A stretch of DNA of 27,041 nucleotides from assembly GCA_034698045.1 (NCBI GenBank), contig JAQGAU010000498.1, positions 1 through 27,041 on the forward strand, given 5' to 3'. Each line of letters begins with the position of its first letter. Within the stretch, counting starts at the first letter, position 1. Shown here in pieces: positions 21,925 to 27,041 of this stretch. The position numbers and the translations under genes were made by a program. This stretch comes from Paramacrobiotus richtersi. Lineage: Eukaryota > Tardigrada > Eutardigrada > Parachela > Macrobiotidae. The notes under the pieces are model-generated. The model did not search any database and had not been told where the DNA came from. It saw nothing but the letters and a program-made list of their open reading frames with translations.

Positions 21925-22047
21925 CATCTTTTCCCACCTGCAAGTGCCAATCCTGCCGTTCTCAACAGGGCAGCGATTAATTGACTGTTCAGAGTCCATT
22001 GTGGCCCCGATGTAGTCTTTTATCAGGTGAAGTTAATCAAGCGGCAG
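21925..22047. promoter_or_regulatory. Conserved 123-bp non-coding block, copy B4
   Basis: Same block as 4501-4623: three differences from B3, six from B1, no gaps. It lies 113 bases above exon 1 of gene B4. Confidence 0.5.
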
Positions 22048-22488
22048 TTAAGCGTGTTAGACGTGTTAGACAGCGAGGCGCCCGCCCGGAAAAGGACAAT
22101 CTGCGCATCTTCCCCCGTTAAATAGAAGTAGGGGAGATGAGTAATCCCATTTTACAATGAACGGGGAAGGTTAACAAGGGAAATGGATTGAGTGGTTTAA
22201 ATGAACAACTGGCAAGTTAAATGAGCAACTGACCAATTGCTTTTGTACAACGCTGATGTGCTTGCATATGTCCGCAAGCAGTAATCGTAGCGTAATGGCT
22301 CAAACATTGTCACATTCACCACTTCAGCAAACCCGGCTGTAGAGCCGAATTGTTGCACATAAGTCTTGTACATACTGTATACGAAGAACTGTGACTTTTT
22401 TATAACGATCTATCATTGATCTTACTAATATATGTAATCGATCGATCCAAATAAAAACCGAAAACGAGAGCAGCGCGCTGTTTTATTG

Positions 22489-22536
22489 AACAAGAGGCGA
22501 AGTCGCTTTGCAAACAAGAGGCGAAGTCCCTTTGCA
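22489..22536. repeat. 24-bp tandem duplication
   Basis: Two copies beginning AACAAGAGGCGAAGTC follow each other and differ at one base. B1 (near 5,055) has a single copy, so this happened in B4 only. Confidence 0.8.
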
Positions 22537-23162
22537 AACAGCCAGATGTACATTTGCAACCGACTTTGAAAATGTTTCTTGATGAGGGATCGTAGTGCAG
22601 TGGCGCATCCGCCCATTGGTATCACATTGAATTTCGATATCGCAGTAACACCAGAAACGATTTAAACATAATTTAATGTTGTCATACAATTTCTTTTATA
22701 GAGTAAGAAGGAAATAAGACAAACAACAATTTAGCAGTAAAATTTGTCTTTTCATATTGCTCGTCAGCCAGCACATTAATTTTCATGCATGCGGTAGAAC
22801 TGGGATAAGCAGTAAAGGACAAGAAAATCGTAGTTTGATGGCTTTAGCAGATCGAATATGAGAGGCGTGATATATGAACATTCGAGCACTAGGAACTTGC
22901 GCAATTTAGATCTTTTTTCGACAGAACATACCGGCCGGGCAGTTGATTATAAAACCACATGTAATATTAAACTACTCTTCTAAATGTTAACGAGAAAGAT
23001 CACCAGAAAGAAGATCGGATGTTCATAAAACTATGTATTATAGAACATCACAATTTTGATTTATCGAATAAATATGTGTATGGTACAAATTATCATAAAA
23101 CGCATATAGGATATCAGCACACATGAGGAACGCATTATTAAACGGCCACATGTATTTTGCAG

Positions 23163-23273
23163 ATATAATCCGTACTCGGTGAATGCCTGTAGTTTGGCCC
23201 GGATATCAGTGCAAGTGAGAACATGGGCACGCATTTCATAACGAACAACAAGGACATGGTCAAGCCTCCCTAC
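23163..23273 (+). pseudogene. FoxC-type forkhead fragment, copy B4
   Basis: The SVNACSLA codons are followed by a frameshift. The bases encoding KDMVKPPY are still present (GACATGGTCAAGCCTCC), then the match to B1 ends abruptly at CCCTACC. This is the shortest forkhead copy. Confidence 0.6.
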
Positions 23274-23956
23274 CAAATTTATTCAAAATGCGTAGGTAAT
23301 AGGTATATAGATTAGGCCGGCGCGTAAATGTTTTGTTTGACTGTATACGGTTCTGCCAATTGCTCGCTAATCGAGTCTGATCATGACCGACTTATAACAG
23401 GCATTTGAATTCTGTACCCTATCAAGCAAATCAGAAAATGGTAACTGGGAAAACCATACACAGGTGTTCAGTACTAGTAGAGCCGTTGTGGGATGGAACG
23501 TTTTGATGTTCCTTTCCATCACGGTACAGCAGAAATGATAAGCCATATTGTCATTACAATATGGCTCATCGTTTATTTGCTACGCAATCAATTTTCTTCA
23601 CTAACAATAAGTCGTAGAAAAAAGTTCGCTGCTGTTCTGAAGAATTCTGGTCGAATGGTACCACTGTCAGAATGCAAAAAAACTTCCTGGTTGTGGTATA
23701 GATGCCGCAGTCATTGAGGCAGCTTCTTCAAATTCTAAACAGCTTACGTTGCAATAAATTTCTTCCGCTACAATGTTGGATAATTTCCAGTGTACAACGT
23801 TTATAGTTTATACAATAGACAGATAATTATAACTAAATACCTTGATATAATTCTATCTTAATCGGTAAGCAAACCGTAATTAAACAGAAAAGTAACCGCA
23901 TTTAGTTGGAAAAAGTTAAGTGTTTCCTGGTAGTAATTACATCCACAAATCATTTA

Positions 23957-24332
23957 AGTTTCATTAATGCCATATGTTCCCCAAATTATCATCCAGGAAT
24001 AACGACGGTTTACGTCTCCCGCTTGAACATGCGTTTCCGCAAGAAATCAGTCTGCAATTGGGAAGAAAGTGTTTGGTACAGATCAGCATGTGGCGTCTGT
24101 CCAGTGATTCCACCGGCAGCTTGTCCAGCAGTCCGCAATCCTCCAGATACTTGCGGCGCTTTGGTCCCTTCATGGGAATCTCCGAGAAACGGATCTTGGA
24201 CCAGTCCACAATGCGCACACGGTTGAGGCACGAGGGGACGATTCAGAGAAAGTTCTTGCGGGTGTGCCAGGCGGAAGGTGGCTGAACGTCCAGGAAGGGG
24301 TTCATTTCACTTGCCTCTTCCAGAATACCGTT
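23957..24332 (-). pseudogene. Gene A4: THAP exon only
   Basis: A TTTCTGACTTCCAG acceptor lies above 24332. The frame runs NGILEEASEMNPFLDV, HTRKNF, then TGA (24245-24243) exactly where the first zinc-binding Cys codon (TGC in A1 and A2) should be. After it come IVPSC, DWSKIRFSEIPMKGP, KYLEDCGLLDKLPVESL and RRHMLICTKHFLP with the C-x2-H ligands intact. A one-base change past HFLPN then shifts the frame, and the AVPS signature lies out of frame. Exons 1 and 2 are absent because the array ends about 540 bases above. Confidence 0.7.
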
Positions 24333-24779
24333 CTGGAAGTCAGAAATACAAAAACATGTATCCCAGATTCGAGCACCCTCATACAAAATAACACCGGCCA
24401 GTGTTTGGAAGGGAAACGCTCGACAATTAACATCAAAAACAAACGCAAAGGAAGCGGGAAAAAAGGCTTTACAGAAACTTTGCTTGTTCATATTAAATTT
24501 TGTAGTATCGGTATGTATGCCACTATAACAGTTAGTTCACTACATTGCATATATATGTAGCCATTAATTGCACTACGACTCTACGCTGCAAGTAGCCGAA
24601 CACCGGAGATCGAGACTGCAACCGACATTTCTCTCTGCAATCGGACATATTCTGGCAAAACCAAAAACAAACGCTAATTTAAAAACCGAAGAAAGGAAGC
24701 CCAATCTAGCATACTACAATACAAAGACCATGCAACCGACAATGTCAGTCATGAACTTGGGAACAGCAGACAAATGATA

Positions 24780-24875
24780 GAGTGACCTGTGGAATAAACA
24801 ACAACTGAACGGAACTGCTTATACATAGTTGTATAACGGCTGTTTGGTAACCGTACAAAACAGGACATTAATTTA
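24780..24875. other. Internal deletion and right edge of the array
   Basis: AGAGTGACCTGTGGAATAAA matches A2 at about 8,034. The sequence then jumps to GCTTATACATAGTTGTATAACGG, which matches A2 at 8,838 and A3 at 14,155. About 800 bp, including exon 2, are missing. Similarity to the unit stops near ATTAATTTAACG (24,875). Confidence 0.65.
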
Positions 24876-25250
24876 ACGAAATGGCTATGCGCAGAGGGTT
24901 CGGTGTAGTACACGCAGTATGACGAAGCCGTACCGTAGCAACGCGCACACGTTAGTTGTACGTACGTGCTGCAAATACGCCTATACAACTGAATATTCGA
25001 TATGCGCTTAAAATTTATTATTTTTATATTTTTTTTTACCTTCCCTGGTTTATTTTTGGCCCCCTTGGGGGCCGGGGGGTTCAAAATGCATCGCGCGCAC
25101 ATTAGCGTGCATCCAAGTAAATTTGTTTTTTAAGGTGTTACTCATATTGATACGCTTTAATTCATAACAAATGGCGATCACAATAATGAGCGAAACTCAC
25201 ATTGTTAAGAACACCATAAGTTTAGAAAAACAATATTAGTTACCAACAAT
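24876..25250. other. Non-array flank with GC palindrome
   Basis: A GC-rich part (24,880-24,980) precedes AT-rich DNA. GGCCCCC-TT-GGGGGCC at 25058-25073 is a perfect palindrome followed by a run of six G. I see no coding family here. Confidence 0.55.
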
Positions 25251-25260
25251 AAGAAGAATG

Positions 25261-25378
25261 TGCTGGTGCTGATGCTAATGCTAATGCTGATGCTGATGCT
25301 GATGCTGATGCTGATGCTGATGCTGATGCTGATGCTGATGCTGATGCTGATGATGATGCTGATGCTGATGTTGATGGT
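25261..25378. repeat. GCTGAT hexanucleotide microsatellite
   Basis: Nearly pure GCTGAT repeats, with early GCTAAT and later GATGAT and GTTGAT variants. The open frames it creates (Ile-Ser repeats on the minus strand) are products of the repeat. Confidence 0.95.
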
Positions 25379-26518
25379 GATTTTAACGCAAAGGTACCAC
25401 ATATTGCTTACATAACGGTCTTCCCGGAAAAGTGGAAATGAATGTACATACTTCTATCCATTAAGTTTAAGTTCATCGACCACGACACAAAGCTCCGCTT
25501 CGAGATCAGATCTGCTGACAAACAGGCCCAGCACGGTGAAATTACTGCAGATTCAGAAACCAGCGCGTTTATTACGCCGGGACATGATCAGGAACGACTC
25601 AATCGGAAAGGTTCAAAATTCATTTGAAACCTTTTTACCGGTAGTAACGTTATCAGCTTGCCATCAAGGCAAATGAGTGGTGTTCATAACGGGTACAGAT
25701 TATTTTTGTCTCTCCCGAGGGCTCCATAGCTCCCGCGTTCGCTCCCGTTCCCAGCTTTGAAAGGCATGTTTTGTTTGAAGACAAAAAACCCGACTATTTT
25801 TACTATTCGAAGTTATCTTTGAACTTTGAAATGCCGAATAACTATAGAAACGGCTCTTCCCCGAACCATCCAAAACAAGACCATGTCCTGAGAAAACAAA
25901 ATCCCTTTTTATGTTTCCTTTGCGTTGATTGTCACTAACTAATAAATGTGTAAATTGCATGAATAAAAAAGTTATAATTATTAATAACAACTATCAGTGT
26001 AAATTATTAATATCAATAAGTGTAAATTGTTAATTGCAGCCGACGCTAAACTCTAACACTTCCAACTCCCAAAGAAACTAAATTTGCCACTTCAAAATTT
26101 TTGGGAATATGCGAGCGGTGATCGATCTAATCAATTTCCGGTCGCTTTTATTTCGTCAAGACAGATCAATTTTTTCCGCATCTTCCGTTGACCTTTTTTT
26201 TAATTATGCGCTTGAGCCCTTAATTATATCGCTCTTACAAACACGATGATAATTTTTTAGAAAATTACATCTGCCATTTAACTGCTCGAAGTAATTTTTT
26301 GAACCACCACCTTGCTGCTGCATGCCTACAAATGCAAAACAGGCTAGCAACTGTAGAAAAACTGTGCGTTCTGCTGACCGAAATGTACGTTTTTCCAGAA
26401 CGGCACGCTCCAGGTATCGTCCGACATACGGCCAAATACGCCCTTGTGATATACAGGTCTCTCTGAACGCACTACCAGGAATAAAGGTGGAACAAATTAT
26501 ACTGGGAAAGTGCACTCA
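25379..26518. other. Unrecognised flank before the mitochondrial segment
   Basis: Contains a plus frame of 61 codons (25442-25627), a minus frame of 96 codons (25700-25990) and a minus frame of 103 codons (26204-26515). The last includes RIWPYVGRYLERAVLEKRTF and looks somewhat protein-like. I cannot assign any of them, and there is no second copy to test them against. The stretch 25,960-26,040 is AT-rich with short repeats of GTGTAAATT. Confidence 0.35.
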
Positions 26519-26520
26519 AT

Positions 26521-26975
26521 GTGAGCGGGGCTGGTGTTGTAATTATTTTGTTAAGACATGGATTTTGCTCTTCTATGTTGTTTTATAATGTAAATTTTCA
26601 TTATGAGCGAACTTTTAGACGACAAGTGTTGCTAAATCGTGGGGCCTTTAATTATTTTTTTTTTCTGCTATATGGTTTATTTTTCTTATTATTAATATGG
26701 GGGCTCCCCCCTTTTTTAATCTGATAGGGGAACTCACAGTATTTTTTGGGTCTCTAAAAAACATCATGGTGTTACTTATCTTAGGCTTATCAAGATTATT
26801 GGTGGCTTATTATTGCTTATACCTTTACAGGGCTGTTGTTCACGGGCACATGTTTAAGAATTTTGTTTTCAACTTTGAAAATGAAATAGGGGTTTTATTA
26901 GGTATACTCCACTTTACCCCCCTTATTATTTTTATTTTTAAAATGCATATTTTTTATTTGATTAGTTTAGGTTAA
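26521..26975 (+). pseudogene. ND4: Mitochondrial NADH dehydrogenase subunit 4, C-terminal part
   Basis: ND4 is a membrane subunit of respiratory complex I. With the invertebrate mitochondrial code (AGA/AGG = Ser) the frame reads SHGFCSSMLF and YERTFSRQVLLNRG, then membrane helices, GAPPFFNLIGEL, and LHFTPLIIFIFKMHIF near the end. All are at the places conserved in ND4. The two AGA codons fall where other ND4 proteins have Ser. The first frame (26521-26724) and the second (26697-26975) overlap across a stretch of G5, C6 and T6, so one indel separates them. The frame may end at a T before tRNA-His or at TAA 26973-26975. No ND4 N-terminus is present; sequence before 26,520 does not look mitochondrial. 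Confidence 0.88.
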
Positions 26976-27020
26976 TAAAATGTAGGTGTGTGGGGCCTAA
27001 GAAGTTAGTTATCAAATAAT
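26961..27020 (+). tRNA. trnH: Mitochondrial-type tRNA-His (GTG), probable
   Basis: 26983-26987 (TAGGT) and 26995-26999 (GCCTA) form a 5-bp anticodon stem, one pair being G-T, around the 7-nt loop GTGTGGG. The anticodon GTG is at 26990-26992, after the invariant T. ATTAGTT (26961-26967) and AAATAAT (27014-27020) can form an acceptor stem with six of seven pairs. The D arm is weak and the T arm is reduced, as is common in mitochondrial tRNAs. The place after ND4 fits the arthropod order ND4 - His - ND5. The first 15 bases overlap the longer ND4 frame. Confidence 0.55.
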
Positions 27021-27041
27021 ATTGTGGGTTAGTTTGGTTTT
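27016..27041 (+). CDS. Possible start of mitochondrial ND5 (partial)
   Basis: From ATA at 27016 or 27019 the frame is open to the end of the window and encodes LWVSLV, hydrophobic as at an ND5 start. Its place after tRNA-His fits. It is too short to prove. Confidence 0.3.

Larger units (their letters stand above)
197..24578. repeat. Dispersed 17-bp motif, about WAGCCRYTRNNCTACGA (32 sites)
   Basis: Plus-strand sites start at 197, 897, 1981, 3150, 3433, 4215, 6651, 7152, 7813, 9135 (degraded), 10081, 10324, 11250, 11951, 12480, 13167, 14474, 15966, 16226, 17137, 20428, 20513, 20719, 21651 and 24558 (4 extra bases). Minus-strand sites occupy 4848-4864, 5135-5151, 5374-5390, 17779-17795, 22285-22301, 22590-22606 and 22828-22844. 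AGCC and CTACGA are the fixed ends, with six or seven variable bases between them; the 3150-type sites end in CTACAT instead. After collapsing paralogous positions about eight independent flanking contexts remain, so array duplication alone does not explain the recurrence. None was found in 24,880-27,041 or in the single-copy stretch 19,000-20,400. Its function is unknown. Read on the other strand, many sites loosely fit a Pol III A box, but no B box accompanies them. Confidence 0.75.
1..24875. repeat. Nested tandem array of A and B half-units
   Basis: The same landmarks return in the same order. The THAP exon is near 290, 7,240, 12,590 and 23,960. The B-gene exon 2 is near 3,635, 10,521, 16,417 and 20,912. 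The forkhead fragment is near 5,719, 18,255 and 23,163. The A and B half-units are also similar to each other: both have the micro-exon 1, the same motif-bearing flanks (for example 897 versus 3,433 and 1,981 versus 4,215) and shared intron sequence. An A/B duplication therefore came before the longer-range duplications. Copies differ by many substitutions and small indels, so the array is old. Gene-free stretches inside it (1-289, introns, 5,888-7,150, 22,050-23,160, 23,280-23,950) hold diverged copies of this same unit and nothing else I can name. Homology with the unit stops near 24,875. The left edge lies outside the window. Confidence 0.9.

Noticed and set aside
1-24875. CRISPR array or phage-type repeats
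   Set aside because: Repeats are kilobases long, with introns and eukaryotic gene pieces. The 17-bp motif has no regular spacing and occurs on both strands.
25205-25402. Minus-strand frame of repeated Ile-Ser
   Set aside because: It is the translation of the GCTGAT microsatellite.
26204-26515. RIWPYVGRYLE resembling an SMP/extended-synaptotagmin segment
   Set aside because: The match is only a few residues, with nothing of the family on either side, so no name is given.

Overview
The window looks like nuclear DNA of an invertebrate, most likely an arthropod. It is AT-rich. Its coding pieces are short exons with GT/AG splice sites. It carries decayed LINE fragments, THAP zinc-finger exons and pieces of a FoxC-type forkhead gene. 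Its right end is a mitochondrial ND4 - tRNA-His - ND5 segment that reads best with the invertebrate mitochondrial code (AGA/AGG = Ser). I cannot name the species. No long intact nuclear protein gene is present, and most of the longer open frames are chance.

Positions 1 to about 24,875 form one nested tandem array. The repeating block is two diverged half-units, A and B, which are themselves old duplicates of each other. The order is A1 (about 1-3,100), B1 (3,100-7,100), A2 (7,100-10,050), B2 (10,050-11,415, broken), an insert of other material (11,416-12,400), A3 (12,430-15,900), B3 (15,900-18,890), a LINE tail and single-copy DNA (18,890-20,500), B4 (20,500-23,900) and A4 (23,940-24,875, truncated). 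These boundaries are approximate. Each half-unit carries, or once carried, a small minus-strand three-exon gene. Exon 1 is a 7-codon micro-exon (ATG GCC AAC ATA TCT CTT ACT, then GTAAGT). Exon 2 is about 26 codons and basic. Exon 3 is a DNA-binding exon: C2CH THAP in the A gene, Myb/SANT-like in the B gene. Splice sites survive in most copies although the frames are broken in different ways. Between the genes lie plus-strand LINE fragments in the A halves. In the B halves there is a strongly conserved non-coding block of 123 bp followed by a fragment of a FoxC-type forkhead coding region.

A 17-bp motif, roughly WAGCCRYTRNNCTACGA, recurs about 32 times across the array on both strands. It sits in about eight unrelated flanking contexts and I found none outside the array. 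No standard feature type explains it. It is the best candidate here for something undescribed.

Copy-specific events include a 43-bp palindromic insertion in A1, a 42-bp hairpin in A2, a 394-bp insert with short inverted ends inside intron 2 of gene B3, and a second, more canonical THAP gene remnant inside the break of B2.

Right of the array, 24,876-26,518 holds a GC palindrome, a GCTGAT hexanucleotide microsatellite and unrecognised sequence. From about 26,520 to the end is mitochondrial sequence with one frameshift in a homopolymer-rich stretch: either a recent NUMT or an assembly join.
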